64,000 bases of DNA, taken from contig NZ_RARC01000020.1 of the NCBI RefSeq assembly GCF_003719305.1, positions 1-64,000 of the forward strand, in the 5' to 3' direction. Under the pieces are notes generated by a model. That model was not told the origin of the DNA and did no database searches. It was given only the letters and a program-made list of their open reading frames with translations. This DNA comes from Mycolicibacterium stellerae (GTDB lineage: Bacteria > Actinomycetota > Actinomycetes > Mycobacteriales > Mycobacteriaceae). Shown here piece by piece: positions 23,077 to 31,701 of this stretch (positions within the stretch are counted from its first letter, which is position 1; each line of letters begins with the position of its first letter). The translations under genes and the position numbers were made by a program.

Positions 23077-23382
23077 GGCTGCTCCCTCTCTGCAATTTGA
23101 TAGGGCCGGGTGGCCCATACACGGCAGTATGTTCTGCCGATCACAGCAGGATCGCGAATTTGCAATTTGGTCAGACTTTTCGCGAATTACCTTGTCCGGA
23201 CATCCGAGTCACCAAACTCTAATTGCAAAAACGGGCAAATATGTTCGCAATGCTACGCATTTAATCGATCCGCCTGTATTCGCAGGCGTGACTCTTCGTC
23301 TTTACGGGTGAAACGGCCGTGGGTAGCGGACCACCGGCGTAGGTTTCGCACCATCGGGTCTTCAAGAAGAGAGGGGTGGGAA
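23077..23382. other. AT-rich intergenic region with a 9-bp inverted repeat
   Basis: 306 bases without a convincing gene, noticeably richer in A and T than its surroundings, upstream of the peroxidase operon. TTTGCAATT (23159-23167) and its exact inverse AATTGCAAA (23221-23229) flank about 53 bases; a further TGCAATTT is at about 23091. They could be operator half-sites for the operon at 23383 or the divergent secreted gene. A good ribosome site (GAGGGGTGGG) precedes 23383. Confidence 0.4.
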
Positions 23383-23943
23383 ATGACGACAACTGATCAT
23401 GACTGGACGAAGCCGGCGGCGACCGCCATACCCCCCGAGGGCTACTTCACAGAGGAGCGCGGGCGGTACGGACCCGTCTACCCGAGGACGCCGGCGTGCC
23501 ATGGGTTCTCCATCATCGCCAAGGTCAAGGAGGGCCGCGAAGACACCGTCCGAGCCTATGGAAAACAGATCGAGGAGGCGATCAAGGGCAGCCCCGATGT
23601 CCTTGCGCCCCTTCGGCTGCACTACCTGCGCTGGGTGTTGTTCGATGTCGGGTCGGGACTGCACTTCCAGTACCAGGGCATCTTCGACACCGACTTCGAC
23701 AAATACACCGAGGACGCGGTGCAGCTGTTCAGTGCGACCGGCATCACCACGGTGTTCACCAATCTCGAAGGGTTCCCTGAGGATTGGAAGGAGAACCCGG
23801 AGGCGTTCATCAAGTTCGTCCGGGATCACCAGGTGCCGAGCTTCCTGGAATACGGCGAATATCCGTATGTGACCGCCGACGAGATCAAGAAGGCGCTGCG
23901 GTTGAAGGCGGCCTTCTCGGAAATGCTCGACCAGATGCAGTGA
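23383..23943 (+). CDS. unknown protein with ferredoxin-like (dimeric alpha/beta barrel) character, peroxidase operon
   Basis: 186 residues, ATG at 23383 with a strong ribosome site. The region from residue 42 (HGFSIIAKVKEGREDTVRAY) through LRLHYLRWVLFD and LHFQYQGIFDTDFDKYTEDA has the beta-alpha-beta pattern of dimeric ferredoxin-like folds, the same fold that makes up DyP peroxidases. There are no clear haem ligands. It lies 9 bases before the DyP gene, so a partner or accessory role is likely. Exact family not recognised. Confidence 0.65.
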   Translation: MTTTDHDWTKPAATAIPPEGYFTEERGRYGPVYPRTPACHGFSIIAKVKEGREDTVRAYGKQIEEAIKGSPDVLAPLRLHYLRWVLFDVGSGLHFQYQGIFDTDFDKYTEDAVQLFSATGITTVFTNLEGFPEDWKENPEAFIKFVRDHQVPSFLEYGEYPYVTADEIKKALRLKAAFSEMLDQMQ

Positions 23944-23952
23944 GCCGCGCCG

Positions 23953-25287
23953 GTGCTTGAATTCTCCGACATCCAGCACATCCTGCTGACCCGCACACCG
24001 GCCATTACGGGGCGTTACGAGTTCCTGTCGTTCGACACCCCCGAAGGCGGGCGGGAGTGGCTGTCCGAATTGCTGGACAAGACGCAGTCCGCCGCGGACG
24101 CCGTCGCCACGATGGACAACTCCGACCGCTGGGTCACCCTGGCGTTCACCTGGACCGGATTGCGCGCACTCGGCGTGCCAGAGGACTCGCTGCAGACCTT
24201 CCCCGAGGAGTTCCGCACGGGCATGGCCTCGCGGGCCGACATCCTCGGGGACACCGGAGCCAACGCACCGGAGCACTGGGTCGGCGGCCTGGCAGGCGAT
24301 GACCTGCACGCGATCGCGATCCTGTTCTCGCGCACCGACGAGCAGTGCAGGCGATCGATCGAGGAGCACGACAAGTTGCTCGCCCGCACCGACGGGGTGC
24401 GCAGCCTGTCGTTTCTCGACCTCAACGCGTCACCACCGTTCAACTACGCCCACGACCACTTCGGCTTCCGCGACCGGTTGTCGCAACCGGTGATGAAGGG
24501 CTCCGGCGAGGAGCCGACACCCGGTTCCGGCGCTGCCTTGGAGCCTGGCGAGTTCATCCTGGGATATCCCGACGAGAACGGGCCGGTGGCGAATCTCCCT
24601 GAGCCCGAGGTGTTGTCACGCAACGGCAGCTATATGGCGTACCGCAGGCTGCAGGAACACGTCGCGGCGTTCCGTAATCACCTGCTCGAGAACGCGGAAA
24701 CGCCGGAGGAACAGGAATTGCTCGCCGCCAAATTCATGGGACGCTGGCGCAGCGGTGCGCCACTGGTCCTGGCACCGCAGGCCGACGATCCCGAACTGGG
24801 TGCGGATCCGATGCGCAACAACGACTTCAATTACAAGGAGATGGATCCGTTCGGGTATGCGTGCCCGCTCGGCTCGCACGCCCGCCGGTTGAATCCGCGT
24901 GACACGGCGCACTACATGAATCGTCGGCGGATGATCCGCCGCGGTGCAACGTACGGGCCCGCGCTACCGGAGGGCGCGCCCGACGACGGGGTGGACCGCG
25001 GCATCGCCGCCTTCATCATCTGCGCCGATCTGGTTCGTCAGTTCGAGTTCGCGCAGAACGTGTGGATCAACGACAAGAGATTCCACGAACTCGGCAACGA
25101 ACACGACCCCATCTGCGGCACCCAGGACGGCACGCTGGACTTCACGGTTCCCAAGCGTCCGATCCGCACGGTGCACAAGGGTATTCCGGCATTCACCACT
25201 CTCTCTGGCGGCGCGTACTTCTTCCTCCCCGGGATGAATGCCATGCGCTACCTGGTCTCGCTCGGCAACGACAGGGAACGACCATGA
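23953..25287 (+). CDS. DyP-type haem peroxidase
   Basis: 444 residues from a GTG at 23953. Dye-decolourising peroxidases oxidise phenols and dyes with H2O2. The proximal haem His is in GSHARRLNPRD (about residue 316), and the distal Asp region is FGFRDRLSQP, where the usual GXXDG motif reads GFRDR (Asp kept, Gly replaced by Arg). C-terminal GGAYFFLPG is typical. Length is nearer the longer fungal-type class than the short encapsulin-linked class. No signal peptide is present, so it is cytosolic unless exported with a partner. It overlaps the next gene by 4 bases (ATGA). Confidence 0.85.
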   Translation: MLEFSDIQHILLTRTPAITGRYEFLSFDTPEGGREWLSELLDKTQSAADAVATMDNSDRWVTLAFTWTGLRALGVPEDSLQTFPEEFRTGMASRADILGDTGANAPEHWVGGLAGDDLHAIAILFSRTDEQCRRSIEEHDKLLARTDGVRSLSFLDLNASPPFNYAHDHFGFRDRLSQPVMKGSGEEPTPGSGAALEPGEFILGYPDENGPVANLPEPEVLSRNGSYMAYRRLQEHVAAFRNHLLENAETPEEQELLAAKFMGRWRSGAPLVLAPQADDPELGADPMRNNDFNYKEMDPFGYACPLGSHARRLNPRDTAHYMNRRRMIRRGATYGPALPEGAPDDGVDRGIAAFIICADLVRQFEFAQNVWINDKRFHELGNEHDPICGTQDGTLDFTVPKRPIRTVHKGIPAFTTLSGGAYFFLPGMNAMRYLVSLGNDRERP

Positions 25288-26300
25288 GCACACTGCCGCC
25301 GCCACGCACCTACAACCAGAACCACGTCCCTCGCGCCCACACGGGCGGCCGGCGCATCAGCATCTACTGGACGTGGAGCTATCCCTGGGAGGCGCAACGC
25401 GACCCGGCGGAAATCTACAACCGGTTCTCCACGATGACCGAGGTGCGCAACGTGGCGTGGCCCTCCTACGAGACGGAGGAATACAACGCGGCCAACTTCC
25501 TGCAGGGTGTGGCGGGCACGCTGGAGCTGTTCCACCGGTCCGCCCTGGCGTTCCAGGAACTCGCCGAGGAAGCGACGGCCCATCCCGTCGCCGTGTACCA
25601 GCGCATCGATCAGGCCGGCTACAAGCTGCTGATCGACGAACGGATCCTGGCCGACACCGACACGCTGATGGTGTTCGGTTTGGACCACTTGCTCTCCGAA
25701 CAAGAGGCCGCGCCAGAGGAGATCTCCGCGATCACCGCGTGGCTGAAGCGTGAGGGCACTTGTCTGCTGCTGGCACCCCACCACGATGTGGGGTTCACCG
25801 ACGACTACGACCAGCGCCAGGTCGAATACCTGCACCACGGCGACCGACTCGTGCCGCGCCAGCAACGCTTCAGCCAGTACACCCGATCGCTGATGCGAGC
25901 GCTCGACGTGCCGGTTCACAACACCTGGGGACTACGGCCCGCCGTAGTCGAGGGCACGAAGGAGATCGCGCCGCTGACCGCCATCCGCGACCTGGACACC
26001 CCGCGGCTGCTCGACAACGTCACCACCTTGAACTTTCACCCGCACCTCCCGCACTACGAACTCACCGCACCGGAAAGCGACGCGTTACGGGTCCTCGGAA
26101 AGCAACGCGTCGACCCCAACCGGCCACATCCCTTCACCTCGGAAGGCAACACCGAGTTCAACGCACTGATCTGGATGCCGCCCGCCGGCCAACGCGCGGG
26201 CGACATCGTGCTCATCGACTCCACCCACTTCACCACCCTGTTCGGCGGCACCGACAGCCTGGCCAACCTGTGGCGCAATCTGGCGACAATGCGAAGCTGA
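25284..26300 (+). CDS. unknown protein with a glutamine-amidotransferase-like Rossmann region, peroxidase operon
   Basis: 338 residues; the ATG at 25284 overlaps the peroxidase stop. The middle (DTLMVFGLDHLLSEQEAAPE, then ISAITAWLKREGTCLLLAPHHD) resembles the GATase1-like or DUF4350-type domains, in which a strand ends in a gap before a helix and a glycine-rich strand. No Cys-His-Glu triad is evident. The N-terminus (RRISIYWTWSYPWEAQRDP) is unusual. Family not recognised. The tight overlap suggests that it works with the peroxidase, for example in modifying one substrate. Confidence 0.65.
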   Translation: MSTLPPPRTYNQNHVPRAHTGGRRISIYWTWSYPWEAQRDPAEIYNRFSTMTEVRNVAWPSYETEEYNAANFLQGVAGTLELFHRSALAFQELAEEATAHPVAVYQRIDQAGYKLLIDERILADTDTLMVFGLDHLLSEQEAAPEEISAITAWLKREGTCLLLAPHHDVGFTDDYDQRQVEYLHHGDRLVPRQQRFSQYTRSLMRALDVPVHNTWGLRPAVVEGTKEIAPLTAIRDLDTPRLLDNVTTLNFHPHLPHYELTAPESDALRVLGKQRVDPNRPHPFTSEGNTEFNALIWMPPAGQRAGDIVLIDSTHFTTLFGGTDSLANLWRNLATMRS

Positions 26301-26303
26301 GGT

Positions 26304-27101
26304 ATGCCCGTCAACAAGACCGTCTTCATCACCGGCGCAGCCGCTGGGATCGGCCGAGCCACCGCGCTGACGTTCGCGCGCGACGGCTACACCGTCGGCG
26401 GCTACGACATCGACGAGGTCGGGCTGAAAACGCTGGCCGGCGACATCGAGGCGGTCGGCGGCAGGCCGATCACCGGACATCTCGACGTCACCGATCCCGA
26501 CGAGATGGCGCAACGGATCGGCGAGTTCACGAAGGCCGCGGGCGACCGCCTCGACGTGATGATCAACAACGCAGGCATCCTGCGGACCGGCCGCTTCGAG
26601 GACATCGACATCTCCGCGCAACTCAATGTCATCGACATCAACACCAAGGGTGTCGTCAACGGCTTGCACGCCGCATTCCCTTATCTGCGGGCCACACCGA
26701 ACTCCGTCGTCGTCAACCTCGCGTCGGCGTCGGCCATTTACGGGCAGGCCGAGCTCGCAACCTACAGCGCGACGAAGTTCTTCGTCCGCGGCATCACCGA
26801 GGCGCTCGACATCGAATGGAACCGGTACGGCATCCGCGTCATCTCGATATGGCCGCTGTATGTGAAGACCGCGATGACCGAGCACATCAAGACCGGTACG
26901 ACCGAAGCACTCGGCATCAAGCTGACCGCTCAGGACGTCGCCGACGCGATCGTCGCGGCAGTCGAACCGTCCTGGCTGCAGCGACGAACCCATCAGGTGC
27001 ACTTTCCAGTCGGGACGCAGACCAAGGCGTCGGTCGTCCTGTCGCGGTTCTTGCCTGTGGGGCTGCAGCGGCTGCTGAACAAAAGGCTGGCCGGCCTTTA
27101 G
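26304..27101 (+). CDS. short-chain dehydrogenase/reductase
   Basis: 265 residues, classical SDR. It has cofactor motif TGAAAGIG (about residues 10-17), NNAG (about 90), catalytic Ser in NLASASAIYG and YSATK with Tyr and Lys. The residue after strand 2 is Asp (GGYDIDE), which favours NAD. It starts 3 bases after the preceding stop, so it completes a four-gene unit with the DyP peroxidase. The C-terminus has a short hydrophobic stretch. Substrate unknown. Confidence 0.88.
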   Translation: MPVNKTVFITGAAAGIGRATALTFARDGYTVGGYDIDEVGLKTLAGDIEAVGGRPITGHLDVTDPDEMAQRIGEFTKAAGDRLDVMINNAGILRTGRFEDIDISAQLNVIDINTKGVVNGLHAAFPYLRATPNSVVVNLASASAIYGQAELATYSATKFFVRGITEALDIEWNRYGIRVISIWPLYVKTAMTEHIKTGTTEALGIKLTAQDVADAIVAAVEPSWLQRRTHQVHFPVGTQTKASVVLSRFLPVGLQRLLNKRLAGL

Positions 27102-27164
27102 CTTTGTGTTCGCTGTGATCGCAACCGTTCCCGATCACCTCGTCGGCAATTACGGTTTGCCCGC

Positions 27165-27254
27165 ATGAATGAGGACTGGCTCGCTGTCATCGTCGGCCTG
27201 ACCCTGTTGGTGTTGGTGCTCGTCGGCGCGATTCCAGGCAGCGTGATCCCGTGA
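27165..27254 (+). CDS. 29-residue single-helix membrane peptide
   Basis: Short open frame, MNEDWLAVIVGLTLLVLVLV to GSVIP, a single membrane helix. Its TGA overlaps the GTG start of the transporter gene (GTGA at 27251-27254), which argues for translational coupling. Similar MNEDW-type hydrophobic starts are, from memory, found at the N-terminus of some YeiH-family proteins, so this may be a split-off first helix or a small partner subunit. Confidence 0.6.
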   Translation: MNEDWLAVIVGLTLLVLVLVGAIPGSVIP

Positions 27255-28372
27255 CCGAACAGACCACCGACGAGTCGACCGACGAACACGCCGAGTCGCG
27301 GCCCGTCCTCGGCTACGCAATCGCCGGCGTGCTCGTCGTCGTCGCCCTCGGTGCGCTGACCCGCTTCCTGGAGCAGGAAGTGCCCCAGTGGGCCGCGGGC
27401 ACGGCCTTGGCCAAGGTGGCCAAGTCGATCGAATTCCCGGTCTATGCCATCGCATTGGGACTGATCGGCAACGCGATACTCACCAAGCTCGCACTGCGCG
27501 ACGCATTGTCGAAAGGCTTCCGCACCGAGTTCTTCATCAAGACCGGTCTGGTGCTGCTTGGCGCGTCGGTCAACCTGAAGGTGCTCGTCACCGCCGCAGG
27601 CCCGGCGATCATCCAGGCGCTGTTGCTGATCAGCATCGTCTTCGGCTTCACCTGGTGGCTTGGCGGAGTGCTCGGCCTCGACGACAAGCTGCGCGCGCTG
27701 TTGGCGTCGGCGGTGTCGATCTGCGGTGTGAGCGCGGCCATCGCGGCGGCAGGCGCCGTGCAGGCGAAGAGGGAACAACTCGCGTACGCCGCGTCGCTGG
27801 TGATTGCGTTCGCACTGCCGTCGATCTTCCTGCTGCCGTGGCTTTCCGACGTGTTCGGCCTGTCGGATGAGGTCGCGGGCGCCTGGATCGGCGGCAACAT
27901 CGACACGACCGCCGCGGTCGCGGCGTCGGGCGCCATTGCCGGTGAGAACGCACTACAGATCGCGACCATCGTCAAGACCACCCAGAACGCGCTGATCGGC
28001 GTGGTGGCGATCGCGCTCACCGCGTACTTCGCGCTGAAGGTCGAGCGCCGCAGTGCAGACCAAGCGCGGCCGACGCTCGGTCAGTTCTGGGAGCGGTTCC
28101 CCAAGTTCGTGCTCGGCTTCGTCGCGGCTTCGATCATCGGAACGCTCTACCTGCAGTGGGTCAGCGACGGCAAGGCCGAGATCGCCACGGTCAGCGACCT
28201 GCGCACCTGGTTCCTGATCTTCGCGTTCGTCTCCATCGGGTTGGAGTTCTCGCTGAAGGGCCTGCGCGAAGCCGGATGGCGACCGATCGCCTTGTTCGCC
28301 TCGGCAACGGTGGTGAATATCGTCGTCGCCCTCGGCCTGGCGGTGGTGTTGTTCGGGAACTTCACCGTTTAG
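27251..28372 (+). CDS. YeiH-family putative sulfate/anion exporter
   Basis: 373 residues with about ten membrane helices. Conserved segments include LLGASVNLKVLVTAAGPAI, SAVSICGVSAAIAAAGAVQA and GGNIDTTAAVAASGAI, which define the UPF0324/YeiH family (also called putative sulfate exporters). The transported substrate is not firmly known. The acidic N-terminus (TEQTTDESTDEHAES) is cytosolic. Coupled to the 29-residue peptide upstream. Confidence 0.87.
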   Translation: MTEQTTDESTDEHAESRPVLGYAIAGVLVVVALGALTRFLEQEVPQWAAGTALAKVAKSIEFPVYAIALGLIGNAILTKLALRDALSKGFRTEFFIKTGLVLLGASVNLKVLVTAAGPAIIQALLLISIVFGFTWWLGGVLGLDDKLRALLASAVSICGVSAAIAAAGAVQAKREQLAYAASLVIAFALPSIFLLPWLSDVFGLSDEVAGAWIGGNIDTTAAVAASGAIAGENALQIATIVKTTQNALIGVVAIALTAYFALKVERRSADQARPTLGQFWERFPKFVLGFVAASIIGTLYLQWVSDGKAEIATVSDLRTWFLIFAFVSIGLEFSLKGLREAGWRPIALFASATVVNIVVALGLAVVLFGNFTV

Positions 28373-28389
28373 CGGCTACGCTGGAGCGG

Positions 28390-28677
28390 ATGTCTTTCAG
28401 GATGACCGTCGAAGACGTATTCGTCATCAAGAACCGGGGCGTCGTCGCAACCGGACGGGTGGAAAGCGGCGTCCTGCGCGTCGGTGACACCGTGTACATC
28501 AACGGTGGACCCGACGCCAGGGTCGACGCCATCGAGATCTTCCGTAAGTCGATCGACGAAGCCAACGTCGGCGACAACATCGGCGTGCTCTTCAAGAAGA
28601 TCGACAGGAGTCAGATCGACCGCGGCGCGGTGCTCACCGCAAGCGGGGACGTGTCCTCCACCGCGTTCATCGTCTGA
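28390..28677 (+). CDS. stand-alone EF-Tu domain-2-like protein
   Basis: 95 residues from an ATG at 28390. The whole protein matches the second beta-barrel domain of elongation factor Tu (FRMTVEDVFVIKNRGVVATG, then VESGVLRVGDTVYI, then NVGDNIGVLFKKIDRSQIDR-G). The GTPase domain and domain 3 are absent. Such single-domain proteins are recurrent in actinobacteria, but their role is unknown to me. It ends 5 bases before a convergent permease gene. Confidence 0.75.
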   Translation: MSFRMTVEDVFVIKNRGVVATGRVESGVLRVGDTVYINGGPDARVDAIEIFRKSIDEANVGDNIGVLFKKIDRSQIDRGAVLTASGDVSSTAFIV

Positions 28678-28682
28678 CTGCG

Positions 28683-30056
28683 CTACTCCTCCATATCCAG
28701 CACCGGTGTCGGGCGCTGGAAGCCGCGGGTTACGGCCAGTAGCCACACGAATCCGATTGCCAGCCAGATCAATCCGACCCACAGGGTCAATGCCGACAGG
28801 TTGAACCACAACCACACCGTCAGCCCGAAGCCGATGAGCGGCAGGATGAGGTTGTTGAGCACGTTCTTCTCGCCGCTGTCGATGTAATAGTGCTTGATGA
28901 CGGTGAGGTTCACCGCCGAGAAAGCCACCAGCGCACCGAAACTCACGATCGAGGCGAGGAATCCCAGTTCGATCCAGAGCGCAGCGAGCGAGATCGCCGA
29001 CACCGCAAGGATCGCGAACGTCGGCGTGGCGAATCGCATCGAAACGTGACCGAAGACCCTGCGCGGCATGATGCCGTCACGCCCCATCGCAAAGAGGATG
29101 CGCGCGACCGAGGCCTGCGAGGTGAGCGCCGATCCGATGCAGCCCGCGACGTAGGCGGCCGTGAAGAAGATGTTGAGGAACTGACCGCCCGCCGCCAGCA
29201 TGACGTCCGTCGCACCCGCATCGACGTCGTCGAACGCGTTCGACGGGAACGCCAGCTGGGAGATGTAGGACAACCCGAAGAAGATGAGCCCAGACACCAC
29301 GGTGGCGATCATGATGGCCTTCGGCACGGTGCGGGTGGGATCTTTCGCCTCCTCCGAAAGGGTTGACACCGCGTCGAACCCGAGGAAGGACAGGCAGAGA
29401 ATCGCTGCACCCGCGAAGATCGGCGTCACGCCTCCGACCGTGCCGTCACCCGTGAATGGCGCCACCAGGTTGACAGTTCCGTATCCGGAGATCGTCACGA
29501 AGGCCATCACCACCAGCACGACGATGAAGATGACCTGCAGCGCGAGGAGCAGGAAGTTGGCCCGCGCCACCGAAACGATGCCGACGATGTTGAGCACGGT
29601 CACGCCGGCGATCGCGATCAGGATCCACACCCACGGGGGCACCGACGGGATCGCCGCACTCATATAGATGCCGATGACGAGGTAATTCAGCATCGGGAGG
29701 AACAGATAGTCCAGAAGCAGCGACCATCCGGCCAAAAAGCCGGTCGGCGCCCCGAACGACTTCTGCGTGTACGCGTAGGCGGAACCGGCGACCGGAAAGG
29801 CCGCCGACATTCGCGCGTACGACCTCGCGGTGAACACCATGGCCGCCAGCGTCACCAGATAGGCGACGGACAGCCTGCCGCCGGTCATTTGGGTCACGAT
29901 GCCGTAGGTGGTGAACACCGTGAGCGGCACCATGTAGACCATGCCGAACAGCACGAGGGAGGGTGTGCCAAGCGCGCGCCGGAGGTGGCCCCCCTCCTCC
30001 GGCGACCTCGGCGGAACGGTTGAATCCGCTGGTGCAGTGGACATATCGTTCTCCAT
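28683..30056 (-). CDS. APC-family amino acid permease
   Basis: 457 residues, about 12 membrane helices, amino acid-polyamine-organocation superfamily. The N-terminal GTPSLVLFGMVYMVPLTVFT and the central FLGFDAVSTLSEEAKDPTRT (consensus of helix 6 and following loop) are typical. It starts directly after the stop of the amidohydrolase (30059-30057 / 30056), so the two are cotranscribed. The amidohydrolase and the nitrilase-like gene upstream suggest uptake of an amine, amide or N-carbamoyl nutrient. Confidence 0.9.
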   Translation of the reverse strand: MENDMSTAPADSTVPPRSPEEGGHLRRALGTPSLVLFGMVYMVPLTVFTTYGIVTQMTGGRLSVAYLVTLAAMVFTARSYARMSAAFPVAGSAYAYTQKSFGAPTGFLAGWSLLLDYLFLPMLNYLVIGIYMSAAIPSVPPWVWILIAIAGVTVLNIVGIVSVARANFLLLALQVIFIVVLVVMAFVTISGYGTVNLVAPFTGDGTVGGVTPIFAGAAILCLSFLGFDAVSTLSEEAKDPTRTVPKAIMIATVVSGLIFFGLSYISQLAFPSNAFDDVDAGATDVMLAAGGQFLNIFFTAAYVAGCIGSALTSQASVARILFAMGRDGIMPRRVFGHVSMRFATPTFAILAVSAISLAALWIELGFLASIVSFGALVAFSAVNLTVIKHYYIDSGEKNVLNNLILPLIGFGLTVWLWFNLSALTLWVGLIWLAIGFVWLLAVTRGFQRPTPVLDMEE

Positions 30057-31664
30057 CTAATCGGTGGCCGAGTAGGCCGGCGTGCCGCACAGATACGTGC
30101 CACGGACGTGCAACGAAGGGATATCAAGCGCTGCAGTGGTTCTGGGGTCACGGTCCAGCCAAACCAGGTCGGCACTTGCGCCTGGCATCAGCCGGCCCCA
30201 GCCGTCTTCGGCGAACGCCTGATACGCCACTCCCGCCGTGTAGGCGCAGAGCGCGCGCTCGATCGGCAGAATCTCGTTGGGGGTCCAACCACCCGCGGGT
30301 TCGCCCTCAGCGGTCTGCCGGGACACGGCGACGGCGATGCCGTCGAACGGCTTTCCCGATGACACCGGCCAGTCGGAGCCGAACGCCAACGGCGCACCGG
30401 ACTCCGCAATGCTGCGGATCCGGTACTGCTTGTCCGCGCGTTCGGCGCCGATGCGTGGCACCGTCAACACCGTCATCAGCGCGTCCAGCTGCGCCCACAG
30501 CGGCTGCATGTTCGGGATCACTCCAAGCTCGGCGAATCGGCCGACATCGGCGTCGTCGACAAGCTGCGCATGGGCAATCACCGGTCGTCGGTCTCGAGAT
30601 CCATTGTGCCGCACCACATACTCGATCGCATCCAACGCCTGACGCACGGCCGCGTCGCCGATCGCGTGAATGTGGATCTGCAGGCCCAGATCGTCGACCT
30701 GACGCGCGGCCTCGGCCAGCGCATCGCCCTCCCAATTGCTCTGTCCGTGGTTGTGCAGCGCCGAACAGTACGGCGCTAGCAGCGCGCCCGTCTCGTTCTC
30801 GATCACACCGTCGGCGAAGAACTTCACGGTCTTGGCCGTCAACAGCGGCGAACCCACCTCATCGACGCGGCGCCGGGCATCGTCGAAACCCTTTACCTGC
30901 GAATCGAAGTGGCGCGGATCGGCGTAAAGGGCGAGGTTGAACCGCATCCGGAGCAGATCGTTGCGAGCGGCCGCGATGTACGTGTCGACGTCGTCGGGTT
31001 CCACCCAAGCGTCCTGAACCCACGTCACCCCGCGGGCCAGGTAGTAATCGGCTGCGGTACCCAGTGCCGCCAACCGCACGCCTTCGTCGCGCTTGGGCAT
31101 CACCGCGGTCACCAAGTCAACCGCGCCCCACTCGCGCAACGTGCCGAGCACCGAACCGTCCTCGCGGTGCGGGATCTCGCCAAGCACCGGGTCAGGGGTG
31201 TCGGCGGTGATGCCCGCGCGCTGCAGCGCAACGGAGTTGACCCACATCGTGTGGTAGTCCCACGCGCGCAGCGCTACCGGACGGTCGGGGACAGCGGAGT
31301 CAAGCCAGCGGGCGTCGAACAGACCGTCGGGGGCCAGGCTGCTGTCATATGACGCGCCGATGATCCACTCGTCGTCGGGGTGTTCGTCGGCGAACTTCTT
31401 GACCGCCAGGACGATTTCGTCGACCGAGTTGCAGGGCCGCACCGGCGGCCCGGCATATTCGAGGCCGCCGTAGAGCGGGTGTGCGTGCCCGTCGCCGAAC
31501 GACGGCATCAGCAAGCCGCCGTCCAGATCGACCTGATCGGCGCCTGCTGCCGACGCGCGCGCCTGATCGCCGACCGCCCGCACCACCCCGTCGACGACGA
31601 GCAGCGCATCGGTCTCTGCCGAACCCGTCCAGATGACGCCGCCGGTGAAGATCGTCGCTGTCAC
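30057..31664 (-). CDS. amidohydrolase of the YtcJ/exoenzyme-regulatory type
   Basis: 535 residues. A metal-dependent hydrolase of the amidohydrolase superfamily: N-terminal beta sandwich (TIFTGGVIWTGS), metal-binding HAHP-type motif in FGDGHAHPLYGGL, a Lys-bearing TVKFFADGVIENETGALL, IHIHAIGDAAVRQALDAIE, VIAHAQL and C-terminal FGSDWPV. This domain order fits YtcJ-like proteins (Amidohydro_3). Substrates of this family are amides or formamides but are mostly undetermined. It lies in line with the nitrilase-like gene upstream (37-base gap). Confidence 0.9.
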   Translation of the reverse strand: MTATIFTGGVIWTGSAETDALLVVDGVVRAVGDQARASAAGADQVDLDGGLLMPSFGDGHAHPLYGGLEYAGPPVRPCNSVDEIVLAVKKFADEHPDDEWIIGASYDSSLAPDGLFDARWLDSAVPDRPVALRAWDYHTMWVNSVALQRAGITADTPDPVLGEIPHREDGSVLGTLREWGAVDLVTAVMPKRDEGVRLAALGTAADYYLARGVTWVQDAWVEPDDVDTYIAAARNDLLRMRFNLALYADPRHFDSQVKGFDDARRRVDEVGSPLLTAKTVKFFADGVIENETGALLAPYCSALHNHGQSNWEGDALAEAARQVDDLGLQIHIHAIGDAAVRQALDAIEYVVRHNGSRDRRPVIAHAQLVDDADVGRFAELGVIPNMQPLWAQLDALMTVLTVPRIGAERADKQYRIRSIAESGAPLAFGSDWPVSSGKPFDGIAVAVSRQTAEGEPAGGWTPNEILPIERALCAYTAGVAYQAFAEDGWGRLMPGASADLVWLDRDPRTTAALDIPSLHVRGTYLCGTPAYSATD

Positions 31665-31701
31665 CAGCGGGACCCTACGCCGAGAGGCGTTCTCAGCGGA
31701 G

